Positions 44,886 through 55,100 of a DNA stretch of 64,000 nucleotides are shown here, one piece after another. The notes under the pieces are model-generated. The model was given only the letters and a program-made list of their open reading frames with translations. It ran no database searches and had not been told where the DNA came from. The first letter of the stretch is position 1. Each line of letters opens with the position of its first letter. The DNA lies in assembly GCF_965218915.1 (NCBI RefSeq), contig NZ_OZ244708.1, forward strand, positions 2,356,001-2,420,000, written 5' to 3'. Source of the stretch: Novosphingopyxis sp965218915 (GTDB lineage: Bacteria > Pseudomonadota > Alphaproteobacteria > Sphingomonadales > Sphingomonadaceae). The translations under genes and the position numbers were made by a program.

Positions 44886-46106
44886 TCAAGCCGCTTTCGG
44901 CAGCGCGCTTATGGTCGACAGAAGGACCCAAGCGAGGCCGGCGAGGCCGGCGAGCAGCCAGATGAGCGGCGCATAGCCGAAGCCGGGCACGATCGCGATG
45001 GTCAACCAGGGCATGATCAGGGACGGCACGGTGTTGGTGAGGTTGAACAGGCCCAGATCGCGGCCGCGCAGGCTCGGACGCGGCAGAACCCGCAACGTCT
45101 GGCTGCTGTGCAGCGACAGGAACACCGTCGTCGCCAGCCCGAACAGGACATAGCCCGCCAGCGCCATCGCGATGCCTCCGGACGCCGCCATGATGGCGAG
45201 CCCTGCCGCGGATAGCGCAGCGCTCAGTCTCAGCGGCACGATCGCGCGCCCGCTGCGATCGGCCCAGCGACCGGCGAGCAGCGCCAGCGGGATCGCGGTG
45301 ACCAATACCACGCTGAAGATGCGCGCGGTGTCGGCGTCGCGGATCGCCGGGTCGATCGATCGGAAATAATAGAGCAGATAGGCGAACAATGCCGCCTCGG
45401 ATATCTGCACCGCCAGCCGTGCGGTCCACATGCGCACGATCGATCGGTCGAAATCGATCCGTCCCGTCGCCGCTTGCCCCGAAGACCGCATGAGATCGGG
45501 AAATGGCCTCGGCCTGCCCAGCAGCAGCAGCGGCAACACGCACGCAACGACCATCAGGGCGACGAGCGCAAACCGGGTTTCCACCGGCGCCAGTGCGGGA
45601 ATGGTGACGATGGCGCCCGCCGCCGCGCCAGCGGCCGGGGCGAAGGCAAGCAGGCCGCCGAGCAACCCCTTTTGCCGGTCCGGAACGGAATCGCCCGCCA
45701 GCGCGGCCAGCGGTCCGAGCATCATGTTGAGCCCGAGCTGCCACAGAATCAGCGTCGCGGCCAGTGGCAGTATCGCATCGATGCGCGCCATCGTCAGCAG
45801 CAACCCGACGTTGAGCGCGAGGCCGGCGCCGATCCAGGCCTGGCGCCGGCCGGTCACATCGCTCAGCCAGCCGAACAGGATGCCCCCCAGGCTTGCGGCG
45901 ATCGCTCCGGCGAAGCTCAGATAGCCCAGCCAATGCACCGCCTGCGGCCCTGAAATATCCGCCACGCGGGTTGGCAGCAGCATCGTTAGGAACGGCACAT
46001 AGGCGATCGCCCCGCCCGCCCAGGCCAGGGCATAGAGGCGCAGGAAATGACTCGACTGGCGTGGCTCGCCAGAGTCGGCCGGGTCAGTTGCCATGGATAT
46101 CCGCAT
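44886..46106 (-). CDS. MFS transporter of the polysaccharide utilisation locus
   Basis: A 406-residue inner-membrane protein with about 12 hydrophobic helices and an MFS loop GWLSDVTGRRQAWIG. It resembles the sugar-transporting GPH/SLC45-like group more than drug pumps, but this is only from general pattern. Its start overlaps the 3' end of the LacI gene by 23 bases (or 11 if the ATG at 46094 is used), so it is co-translated with the regulator. Confidence 0.82.
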   Translation of the reverse strand: MRISMATDPADSGEPRQSSHFLRLYALAWAGGAIAYVPFLTMLLPTRVADISGPQAVHWLGYLSFAGAIAASLGGILFGWLSDVTGRRQAWIGAGLALNVGLLLTMARIDAILPLAATLILWQLGLNMMLGPLAALAGDSVPDRQKGLLGGLLAFAPAAGAAAGAIVTIPALAPVETRFALVALMVVACVLPLLLLGRPRPFPDLMRSSGQAATGRIDFDRSIVRMWTARLAVQISEAALFAYLLYYFRSIDPAIRDADTARIFSVVLVTAIPLALLAGRWADRSGRAIVPLRLSAALSAAGLAIMAASGGIAMALAGYVLFGLATTVFLSLHSSQTLRVLPRPSLRGRDLGLFNLTNTVPSLIMPWLTIAIVPGFGYAPLIWLLAGLAGLAWVLLSTISALPKAA

Positions 46107-47154
46107 CGCGCGGAGGGGCGGTGGAACTGCGCAGCACCAGGGCGGCGGGAACCACCACCGGTTCGCGCGGCGTATCTTGCCCCTTCTGCGCGGCGATGAT
46201 CAATTCAACCGCCCGCGCCACGGTGCGGGCAACCGGCTGGTCGACGGCGCTGAGCGGAGGGTGGGTGAAGCGGGCGATCGGCGTGTTGTCGAAGCTGATC
46301 AGCGACAGATCGCCGGGCACTTCCAGATCAAGCGCGCGGGCGACCTCCAGCGCCGCAAGAGTCATCTTGTCGCTGCTCGCCAAGATCGCGGTCGGCCGGT
46401 CGCCTAGCCCGAGCAGCTTGCGCGCGGCGCGCTCACCGGAAGCGAAACCGAAATCGCCCGTCTCCAGCAGCCCGTCCGCCGAAAGTCCGGCGGCACCCAT
46501 TGCCGCGCGCCATCCATCGACGCGCCAACCGCTGAGGCTGTATTCCGGCGGCCCCGCGATGAACGCGATCCGGCGATGACCCAGCTCGATCAGATGATCG
46601 GTCGCCAGTCTGGAAGACCCGGCATCGTCCATCGTCAGCGCGATCCCCGGCCCGGCGGCCAGCGAACCGATGCGCGCGAACGGGATGCGGTTCTGCTCGA
46701 GCAGATCGGCGATCAGCCGGTTGTCCGAATGCGGCGGCGTCAGCACCACGCCGTCCGGCTGCAGCGCGGCAATCGCGCCGCGCAGTTCGCGCTCGACATG
46801 GTCGCTATGCGTATCGACCAGCTCGAACATCAGGCGATAGCCATGTTCGGCGCATTTCAGCATGCCGCCCAGCAGCATCTGGTCGACCCAGTCGGCACCC
46901 TGGCGCTCGCGCCAATCGGAAATCGTGCGCTCGCGGTCGTTGAGCGCCAGGATGATGTAGGAACGCGAACCGCTCATGCGCTGCGCCGCGATCGATGGAA
47001 CATAGCCAAGCCGGTCGATCGAATCCTGCACCCGCCGCGCCATCTGGGGACGGACATTGGGCTCCTTGTTGATGACTCGGCTGACCGTCTGGAGCGAAAC
47101 GCCCGCATCGGCCGCGACATGCTTGATGGTAACCGCCTGCCGGCGCCGTGCCAT
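46084..47154 (-). CDS. LacI family transcriptional regulator
   Basis: A 356-residue repressor. The helix-turn-helix is VTIKHVAADAGVSLQTVSRVINKE-like at residues 9-32. A hinge helix follows (SIAAQRMSGSRS) and then a periplasmic-binding-protein-like sensor domain (LILALND through ISFDNTPIARFTHPPLSAV). It is the likely reader of the AACGTT palindromes at 44841 and 55198. It is flanked by the halogenase and transporter genes of the locus. Confidence 0.92.
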   Translation of the reverse strand: MARRRQAVTIKHVAADAGVSLQTVSRVINKEPNVRPQMARRVQDSIDRLGYVPSIAAQRMSGSRSYIILALNDRERTISDWRERQGADWVDQMLLGGMLKCAEHGYRLMFELVDTHSDHVERELRGAIAALQPDGVVLTPPHSDNRLIADLLEQNRIPFARIGSLAAGPGIALTMDDAGSSRLATDHLIELGHRRIAFIAGPPEYSLSGWRVDGWRAAMGAAGLSADGLLETGDFGFASGERAARKLLGLGDRPTAILASSDKMTLAALEVARALDLEVPGDLSLISFDNTPIARFTHPPLSAVDQPVARTVARAVELIIAAQKGQDTPREPVVVPAALVLRSSTAPPRDADIHGN

Positions 47155-47241
47155 GGTTCAGAAGTCCCTGTGATTAACAGCAAATGTCATTAGCGGGGTC
47201 GGCCGCGATTTACCAGTTGCCCCACGGCCGGGCCACGCCTG

Positions 47242-48747
47242 TCATGCCGCTTCTGCAGGGCGCGTTCCGCAATAACGAGCCACATAGGCGTCGTGCGCGG
47301 GAAGCCCGGCAACCGTCTTGGACACGCTATCGCGCAGCGTCTCCAGCAGCTGCGTCAGTTCCTCGTCGGTAAGCTTCGCCGCGATCGGATGGAACGCTTG
47401 CGGCATGACTCCCTGGCCCATCATCACCTGGACCCAGCTGTTTTCGGCGAACAGTTCCTCGTTCTTGCGGAACACCCGGCCGGTTTCGCGGAACAGTTCG
47501 ATCCGCTGCGCCAGCGTGTCCGGCACGTCCATCGCCGCGCAATGCCGCCAGAAGGCGCTGTCCCGGCGATCGGTGGCCTTGTAGTGCAAGATCAAGAAAT
47601 CGCGAATCTGCAGCATATCGGCGAACTGCTGCTCGTTGAATTCCGCGACGTCGCGTTCGCTAACTTCGCGCAGCGGCAGCATCCGGATCAGCCGCAGCAC
47701 GGCGCGTTGGATGAGGTGGATGCTGGTCGATTCCAGCGGCTCCATGAACCCGCTCGACAGGCCGATCGCCACGCAGTTGCGGTGCCATTGCCGTCGCCGC
47801 GCGCCGGTGACGAAGCGCAGCATATTGGGCTCGGTCAGCGGCTCGCCCTCGATGCTCGTCATCAGCCGGTCAAGCGCCGCGCCCTGATCCAGATGGCGGC
47901 TGCAATAGACGATCCCGTTGCCGCCGCGATGCTGCAGCGGAATGCGCCATTGCCAGCCCGCATCGTGGGCGATGGCGCGGGTGTAGGGGATTGGCGGGCC
48001 GACCGATCGGGTCTGCACCGCGATCGCCGCGTCGCAGGGCAGATAATGCGTCCAATCGTCATAGCCCGCATGAACCGCGCCTTCGATCAGCAGCGCGCGA
48101 AAGCCCGTGCAGTCCAGGAACAGGTCGCCTTCGATCCGCTCGCCCGATTCCAGCAGCAGCGCGTGGATATCGCCCTTTTCCAAATCGAGCTGCACCTCGG
48201 CGATCCTGCCTTCCAATCGCCGCGTCCCATCGGCCTCGGCCATATCCCGCAGAAACTTGGCATAAAGCGCGCTGTCGAACTGGTAGGCGTAGTTCATCCT
48301 GTCGTCGGGCAGATGCGCGAATTTACCGGCGTGCGCGGCGGCAAGCTCCAGGCAATAAGCGTCATAGGGTTCGCTATGCCCCCGCTCGCGGCCGTTCAGC
48401 CAGAAATGCTGAAACCCGGCCGCCCAGTGGTCCCGGCCGGTCGTCCCGAAGGAATGGAAATAACCCTCACCCTCGCATTTCCAGTTGTCGAACTGGATGC
48501 CGAGTTTGAAGGTCGCCTGCGTGGCGCGCATGAAGTCCGCTTCGTTGATGCCGAGCAAGCGGTTATAGGTCACCAGCGGCGGGATGGTGCTTTCGCCCAC
48601 GCCCACGGTGCCGATCGCGTCGGACTCGATCAGCGTCACGTCGATCGCGGCGCCCATCGTTCGGGCGATCGCCGCGGCGGCCATCCAGCCGGCGGTGCCG
48701 CCGCCCGCGATCACGATGCGCCCGATCCGCTCCCGGCCGCCGCTCAC
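47242..48747 (-). CDS. Flavin-dependent tryptophan halogenase-like protein, complete motif set
   Basis: A 501-residue relative of PrnA/RebH. The FAD loop is IAGGGTAGW (residues 13-21). The halogenase lysine lies in TFKLGIQF (Lys81), the monooxygenase-excluding motif WxWxIP is present as GWQWRIP, and the Glu region is SSGFMEPLESTS. It is thus equipped to oxidise halide to hypohalous acid. No tryptophan-derived antibiotic genes are nearby; it is translationally coupled to the cupin gene (48747-48744) inside the receptor-led operon. Confidence 0.9.
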   Translation of the reverse strand: MSGGRERIGRIVIAGGGTAGWMAAAAIARTMGAAIDVTLIESDAIGTVGVGESTIPPLVTYNRLLGINEADFMRATQATFKLGIQFDNWKCEGEGYFHSFGTTGRDHWAAGFQHFWLNGRERGHSEPYDAYCLELAAAHAGKFAHLPDDRMNYAYQFDSALYAKFLRDMAEADGTRRLEGRIAEVQLDLEKGDIHALLLESGERIEGDLFLDCTGFRALLIEGAVHAGYDDWTHYLPCDAAIAVQTRSVGPPIPYTRAIAHDAGWQWRIPLQHRGGNGIVYCSRHLDQGAALDRLMTSIEGEPLTEPNMLRFVTGARRRQWHRNCVAIGLSSGFMEPLESTSIHLIQRAVLRLIRMLPLREVSERDVAEFNEQQFADMLQIRDFLILHYKATDRRDSAFWRHCAAMDVPDTLAQRIELFRETGRVFRKNEELFAENSWVQVMMGQGVMPQAFHPIAAKLTDEELTQLLETLRDSVSKTVAGLPAHDAYVARYCGTRPAEAA

Positions 48748-49787
48748 TGGCTGAGCGATCGCAGGAGGAAGGCGCGGATCCGCCCGGCGCTCTCGGCGGT
48801 GAGCGGGCCCAATATGCTGCGCGCCTCTTCGGGAATATGCGCGGTGACGTTCTCCCCGTTGCCGAACACATAATGGTCGAACAGCATCCGCCAGAGCCGC
48901 TTCTCATCGTCCGGCAGATCGCGGACCGAGAGAATGGCGTGGTTCAGCGCGTCCTGCGGCTGCCCCATCCAGCGCGGGCTCTCGCGCCACCAGAAATTGA
49001 CGAGCGCGTTGAACCCGCTCAGCGCCTCGACATGGTGCCACCACATCGACGGAATGTGGAGCGCGTCGCCGGGCTCCAGTTCGGTGAAAAGACCATGACG
49101 GAGGGCCTCGCGGAAGCGGGGATGGGCAGCGAAATCGGGATCGTGGAAATCAACCATGCTGACCGCGCGGCCGGCGGGCGTGTTGTCGATGGGGCCGATA
49201 TAGAGATTGTCGAACTGGTCGGGCGGAAACAGCGTGAAGCGCCGCCGACCCACCGCGCAGCACGCCAGGTTGGCGGGAAAGTCATTATGCGCCGCGATGC
49301 GGGTGCGGGTGCCGATCCAGATGCTCGAGATCGGTTCACGCGTTCCGAGATCGACATGGTTCTCCTCGTACAATCCGGAGAAGAAATCGTGCATGTCGAT
49401 CGAGGCGAGATAGACCGACGCCGCATCGGGCTTGCCCTCCGCCGCATCGATCCCATCGAATATCTCGCGCAGCCTGGCGCGGCCGCTGCGGAAGTTCATG
49501 CCCATCCGGTCGTCGTAAAATAGCCGCCCGCCGTCGTTCGGCGAACCCACCGAAACGACGAACGGCCTGTCGCGCGCCTTACCGAGCATATAGTCGCGCG
49601 CCTCGCGGTTCGAACGTTTGCCCGCCGCGATCAGCGGCCAATCGGCCACGAGACCGCGAACGACGAAAGGCTTGCGCGCCGCTCGCAGCAGCGCATCCAG
49701 CTCCGTCCCCGTCGCGGCGACCTCCGAGATCGGCGCGAGACCGCCGAACGGGCCGGGATCGGCTTCAGCCATGCCCGAGCCGTCCAT
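48744..49787 (-). CDS. Cupin-like (JmjC-type) protein
   Basis: A 347-residue protein of the cupin_8/JmjC group, whose characterised members are Fe(II)/2-oxoglutarate hydroxylases. The metal-binding HxD is AAHNDFPANL (His167, Asp169), with a distal His in HIPSMWWHHVEA (His244/251/252). FALVNFWWRES-like sequence follows. The substrate is unknown; such proteins hydroxylate protein side chains. It overlaps SapC upstream (start 49787, or 49772) and the second halogenase downstream. Confidence 0.85.
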   Translation of the reverse strand: MDGSGMAEADPGPFGGLAPISEVAATGTELDALLRAARKPFVVRGLVADWPLIAAGKRSNREARDYMLGKARDRPFVVSVGSPNDGGRLFYDDRMGMNFRSGRARLREIFDGIDAAEGKPDAASVYLASIDMHDFFSGLYEENHVDLGTREPISSIWIGTRTRIAAHNDFPANLACCAVGRRRFTLFPPDQFDNLYIGPIDNTPAGRAVSMVDFHDPDFAAHPRFREALRHGLFTELEPGDALHIPSMWWHHVEALSGFNALVNFWWRESPRWMGQPQDALNHAILSVRDLPDDEKRLWRMLFDHYVFGNGENVTAHIPEEARSILGPLTAESAGRIRAFLLRSLSQ

Positions 49788-50478
49788 TCTTGCGTGTCAC
49801 GAGATCGCCGATATGGGCGAGCGAGGCGAGCGCCATGAAGATTGGCATCAGATGATCCTGCGCGTGCAATTCGCCCAGCGCGGCGGGATCGAGCAGTCGC
49901 AGCCGGGTTTCGTCGATGACGTGAAAGCCCACCAATCGATTCTTGGAGCCGTCGTCCAGCGGCACCTCGAGCGTGAACGGCTCGAGCAATTCGTGCCGCT
50001 TCAGCGCGTCGAAGAAGGCCGCGCCGGCGCGATACCCCTCGTCCAGCGCGCCCAGCAGTTCCGAGATCCGCTCCAGATAGGGCGTGGGGCGGTTGTCCTC
50101 GTCGAACAGCCGCAGCCCCTTGCCATGCGACACCCGCGGATGGGCCATGTCGATATGGACCTGCGCGCGCGCTCCGCCGCGCGACCGGCCGATCAGAAAC
50201 GGCTGAACCGCGATCGCCAGCGGGCGATAATGCGCGTCCCACCCGCCGTCCCGCAGGAACAGATTCTCGCCCGTGTCGAAGCCGAACAGCGCATGCGCCG
50301 AGAAGCCGCCGCTTTCGGTATCGAACCGGAAGACGATGGGATAATGCGCCTGAACCTGCCGGAACTCGCTGGGCATAACCAGGCTCGACATCACCGCGTC
50401 GCCCAAGGCTTCCGATGCGTCGGTCAGGACCCGCAGATCGGCATGGGTCGCGCTGTCCAGCACGCAGTGGGACGTCAT
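49765..50478 (-). CDS. SapC family protein
   Basis: A 237-residue SapC-like protein (conserved YPIVFRFD, FLRDGGWDAHYRPLAIAVQPF, RLFDEDNRPTPYLERI, LVGFHVIDETRL). No signal peptide or membrane helix is seen. SapC was named from an S-layer-linked gene of Campylobacter, but its function is unproven. Its start overlaps the stop of the first halogenase gene (50478-50475), and its end overlaps the cupin gene, which implies joint translation. Confidence 0.88.
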   Translation of the reverse strand: MTSHCVLDSATHADLRVLTDASEALGDAVMSSLVMPSEFRQVQAHYPIVFRFDTESGGFSAHALFGFDTGENLFLRDGGWDAHYRPLAIAVQPFLIGRSRGGARAQVHIDMAHPRVSHGKGLRLFDEDNRPTPYLERISELLGALDEGYRAGAAFFDALKRHELLEPFTLEVPLDDGSKNRLVGFHVIDETRLRLLDPAALGELHAQDHLMPIFMALASLAHIGDLVTRKNGRLGHG

Positions 50479-52028
50479 CGGGCGGTTTCGCCGGCGAGCG
50501 CGGGCGCCGGCTCGGCCAGCGCGTCGAGATAGGCGCGATTGGTCGGCAGCGCGGACGCCAGCGCCCGGGCGCGTTGATCGATCTGCCGCATCTGCTGACG
50601 CATCTCCTTCACTCCCGCGTCTTCGTCCATGTTCCCCGGCGGGCTTGGACCGCTCATGCCATAGAGCACATATTGATGGCTAGCCGCGGGAAACACTTCG
50701 TCCCGTTCGGGGAAATCGTAAACCGACGGCGGTTGATCGCGCCATAGTCGCAAGAGATCGGTGACGCGCTCCGGCACGCTGGCGGGATCGCGGTGGGCAC
50801 GCCAATAGGGCTCGTTGCGGCGGCTCAGCACATAATGCAGCTTCAGGAAATCGACGATCCGGTCCCAGCGATAGCGGAACGTCCGGTTAAAGCGCTCGGC
50901 ATGGATCGGCAAACTCCCACTATCCGCCGGAAAATTGTCGAGCAGCATCTGCAGCGACAATTCGATCAGCACGATCGCCGACGCCTCGAGCGGCTCGAGA
51001 AAGCCCGCCGACAAACCAATCGCCAGGCAGTTGTCCTGCCAGAACCGCTCGCGATGACCACTGGCGAAAGCGAGCAGGCGCACCGGATGATCGTCCAGCG
51101 CCACGCCCGGCATGGCCGTGCGGACATAGTCTGCCAGCATTTCGCGGGCGCGGCTTTGGTCCATATGCGCCGCGGCATAGACGCAGCCGATGCCGCGCCG
51201 CGTCGGTAAGCCGATATCCCAGATCCATCCCGCTTCGTGCGCGGTGGCGATGGTCTGCGAGGCGATCGGGCTGTCGGGCGCAACCGGCAGCTGGACCGCC
51301 AGCGCGCGGTCGTTGAACAGCATGTTGCCGCGGTCGATCCACGGCACGCCCATCTGCTCGCCGATCAGCCGCGCGGCATGGCCGGTGCAGTCGATGAACA
51401 GGTCGCCCGCAATTTCGCCATGCGCGCGCGTGACGGCGGCGGCGATATCGCCATTTTCCGCACTGCGGGCGGCGGTCATATGATCGGCGATGTGCCGCAC
51501 ACCCAATCGGTCGCAGGCATGGCGTTTTAGGAGCTGAACGAGCTTCGTGGCATCCAGATGATAGGCATAGTTCAGCGCCCCGGCATAATCCGGCATGACG
51601 CGCTGGCGTGGCGCGCAATCGAGCTTGCAGATGCGCGTCTGCGCAGACACCGCCTCGGCGAAAGATCGGCCCGGCTGCGCCTGCCACGCTTTCAGCAGAT
51701 CGTCCGGGGCGCCCTCGGGCGGCGCGGTGAACGGATGAAGATAGCTGTCCTCCGTCTCGCCGGTTACCCATCCGTCGAACCGGGAGCCCTGTTTGAACGA
51801 CGCATCGCATTCCCGCAGAAAATCGCTTTCCGCGATACCGATCGTGGCCAGGGTCCGGCGCATCGTCGGCCAGGTCCCCTCGCCCACGCCCACCGCCGGG
51901 ATGTCCGGTGCCTCGATCAACGTGACGGTCGTGGAATCGTTCGGGCGGCGGGCGGCGATCATGCAGGCGGACAGCCAGCCGGCGGTGCCGCCGCCCACGA
52001 TGACGATCTGTCGAACCGGATGGGTCAA
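50475..52028 (-). CDS. Flavin-dependent tryptophan halogenase-like protein, variant WxWxIG motif
   Basis: A 517-residue halogenase-family flavoprotein. It shows IVGGGTAGWL, the lysine in SFKQGSRF (Lys79) and LSAGFLEPLEAS, but the signature motif reads GWIWDIG instead of WxWxIP. The change may alter halide access or reactivity. It follows the receptor gene by about 105 bases and overlaps sapC. The second, standard halogenase lies three genes downstream. Confidence 0.88.
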   Translation of the reverse strand: MTHPVRQIVIVGGGTAGWLSACMIAARRPNDSTTVTLIEAPDIPAVGVGEGTWPTMRRTLATIGIAESDFLRECDASFKQGSRFDGWVTGETEDSYLHPFTAPPEGAPDDLLKAWQAQPGRSFAEAVSAQTRICKLDCAPRQRVMPDYAGALNYAYHLDATKLVQLLKRHACDRLGVRHIADHMTAARSAENGDIAAAVTRAHGEIAGDLFIDCTGHAARLIGEQMGVPWIDRGNMLFNDRALAVQLPVAPDSPIASQTIATAHEAGWIWDIGLPTRRGIGCVYAAAHMDQSRAREMLADYVRTAMPGVALDDHPVRLLAFASGHRERFWQDNCLAIGLSAGFLEPLEASAIVLIELSLQMLLDNFPADSGSLPIHAERFNRTFRYRWDRIVDFLKLHYVLSRRNEPYWRAHRDPASVPERVTDLLRLWRDQPPSVYDFPERDEVFPAASHQYVLYGMSGPSPPGNMDEDAGVKEMRQQMRQIDQRARALASALPTNRAYLDALAEPAPALAGETAR

Positions 52029-52133
52029 GCCAAACCTCTCTGCGCACCGGTCGGCAAGATGGTCCCGATGGACTGCGCCGAAGCCGCCGTCGCAGTCTCA
52101 GGCATCTCGGGCCGATTAATCAAGCCCCGGGCG

Positions 52134-55100
52134 TCAGAAAGTGAACCGTACGCCCCCGGAATAACGGGCGTAACCCGGCTGCGCGAACGTCACGAAATTT
52201 TCCGAACGGCGATGCCCCCGGCGGCTTTCACCGGTCAGGTTGATCGCTTCGGCGAACACCGTGAGCCCGGGAATGAACTCGTAACTGGCGCTCGCGTCCA
52301 CTTGGCCATAGGCTTCGACATAGGTCGGATCGAAGTCGCCCCCGGCATAGAATTCGTCGCGCCAGTTATAGGCGATCCGCGCCTGAAAGCCGTATTTGTC
52401 GAAAAATGCCACGGCATTGGCGCTGTCGCTGAGCCCCGTCAGTGCGAATTGGCCGATATTGGGATCGAGCGCGTTGTCGTAAATCGCATCGCCGCGCACG
52501 ATCGTATAGTTCAGGATGGCGCCGAAGCCGGTATCCCAGAACTGGTGCTGAATCGCGAATTCCCAGCCGTGGATATTGGCGGTCTGGTCGCTGTTGAACG
52601 GCTGCTCGATCTGGAAATTCAAGAGCGGATCCTGATCGACGCTAAAAATATTGCCGATCCGGATCAACGGCGAATTGGGATCGCTTGGATCGAGCGGCTC
52701 CATACCTGTCGTCTGGGACGATTCGGGATAATTTTCCAGAATATAGTCGCGGATCAAGCGCGCGTCGGTCGTCCCGAGAGCCGCCACCGCCGCGTCGTAA
52801 CGCGGACCGGCCGCCGGGTTGCGCAGATCGAAGGCCGGCGTATTGATCTGCGTTCGGCCGATGTAGTTGTCCACGTCCTTGTTGAAATAACCGACGGAAA
52901 CATAGCTTGCCGCCCCGTAATACCACTCGGCGGAGAAATCGAGGTTCTTGGACTTGAATGGCACCAGGCCTGGATTGCCCTGATTGCCCGTACCGCCGCC
53001 AATCCGAGGGTTTGAAGCAAGCGTGCGACCACCCTGCAAGCTGCCGTAATCGGCCCGGGTGATGGTGTGGCTGTAGGACGCGCGCAGTTTGACGTTCTCG
53101 ATCGGTTCGATGTCGAAATCAATGGCGGGAAGCCAGTTCTCGTAATCGCCCTTGAAACGGGTAAAGGTGCTGCCCGACGTGCTGATCGAAAATTCATTTG
53201 CCGACACCCAGGTGACACCGACGGGCACCGGCACCAGCGCCGAAGAATCCACGACGGTCTGATCGTAGCGCACGCCGGCGATGATGTTGGTGGGCATCGA
53301 CCCGATATCGAATTTCAGGTTGAACTGCACGAAGGGAGAGATCGTTTTTTCGTGGATCCGCCGGTCGACCGTATAGTCGGCCAGGCAAGTTCCGGCCTCG
53401 GCGGTACCCGACTGCGGGTTGCTGCAAATGCCGTACAAGCCTTCGAGCAAGTTTGCATAGTTCTCGAAATCAAAGGTGTAGAAGGACGGAATTATACCAG
53501 CATCGGCGCCCTCCACCCCATCGAACTTGTCGGGGAGCGTGACCAGCGTGAACAGATCGTCCGGAATATCGGATGCCGGACCGGCGCCGCCCCAGGTATC
53601 GTTCTGGATGAAGCCATAGGCCGAACGCACCTTGTTATCGACGAACGAGAAGCCGGCGTCGATGCTGTCGAGGATGTCGCCGACATGGTCGTAGTGCCCC
53701 GTTAACTGCACCTGATTGATCTCGTCGCGGAAATAGGCGTTGCGGAAGGAATTGCCCGTGGGGGTGATCAGCGAGGCGTCGAGCGCGTCGATCCCTGGAT
53801 ACATTTGGTAGGAGATGACCGGCAGATCGTTCTCGAAATTGAGCGTCTGGGACTGCACGCCAAAGATCGCGTTGCCGATCGACGTGCTCGTTCCGAATTT
53901 GTTGGTCGGCTTCGATTCCGCGGTCGAATGATGCGCGTCCAGGGTGACGGTGACATTGCCCGGCGCGTCCCAGGTGAGATTGCCGCCGAGCGACTTGTTC
54001 TCGGTCTGGTTGGCGGTCAGCGCGCCGCTGTAGGACAGATCCTTGCCCGGTCCGAAATTCTCCGAATAGAAGATCGGACCCGCCGACGGGCCATCTGTCC
54101 AGGCGCTCGACGTGTCGCCGAAATTGAACCAGATGCCGACGCTGCTGTCGCGCGCCTCCACCTTGTTGCGCGAATAGGTATAATCGACCGTCGCGGTCAG
54201 CGTGTCAGTCGGGCGCGCCTGGAGCACGAGCTGGCCGTTGATCCGCTCGCGGTCGATATCGATCAGATCATAGGCCGCGCTCTGCGGAATCTCGTAGACG
54301 TCGTCGGGGCCGGGACGGTTCTGCACCGAATCGTTGCGGGGCAATGTCCCCCAGTTGTTCTCGGAACCCAGAAAACCGTCGCGGAAGCCCACGCTCGCGG
54401 AGTTCACGCTCGCCTTGCGGCGCTGATAGGAACCGGAGAGCAGGATGCCGAAACGATCGTCTGCGAAGGTCTTGGAAATAATGCCCGAAACCTCGGGGGT
54501 GATCTCGTCGTCGCCGTTGCGCGACGTGTCCAGCACGGCCTTGGCGGCGACGCTGCCGCGCAGGCCCGAACGGTCGAGCGGGCGCGGAGTCTTGATGTTG
54601 ATCGTCGAACCGATGCCGCCTGACGGGACGGCAGCGCGGCCGGTCTTGTAGACCTCGACCCCGGCGACGCCCTCGGACGCGAGATTGGCGAAATCGAACG
54701 ACCGTGTGGCTGGCGCGCTGGCGCCGTCGCCCAACGTCGACGTCGGCATTTGCCGGCCATTCAGCAGCACGAGGTTGTATTCCGGACCGAAGCCGCGAAC
54801 CGTGACGGTCGAGCCTTCGCCATTTTGTCGATCGATCGACACGCCGGTGATGCGCTGCAGCGATTCGGCGAGGTTCGTATCGGGGAACTTGCCGATGTCC
54901 TCGGCGGAGATGGCGTCGACGACGCCCTGCCCGTTGCGCTTGATGTTCTGCGCGTCGGCAAGGCTGGCGCGGATGCCGGTGACGATGATCGCATCGCCCT
55001 CGTTCAGCCCGACCTCGTCGGGGTCGCCGACATCGGGGCCGTTCGGAATGATTTCCTGCGCCGCGGCGAGGTGCGGTGCTCCCAACAGCGCCAGTGCGGA

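Noticed and set aside
47242..52028. The two halogenases as part of an antibiotic (pyrrolnitrin-like) cluster
   Set aside because: No other biosynthetic genes such as prnB-D, NRPS or PKS are near; the neighbours are receptor, SapC, cupin and glycoside hydrolases.
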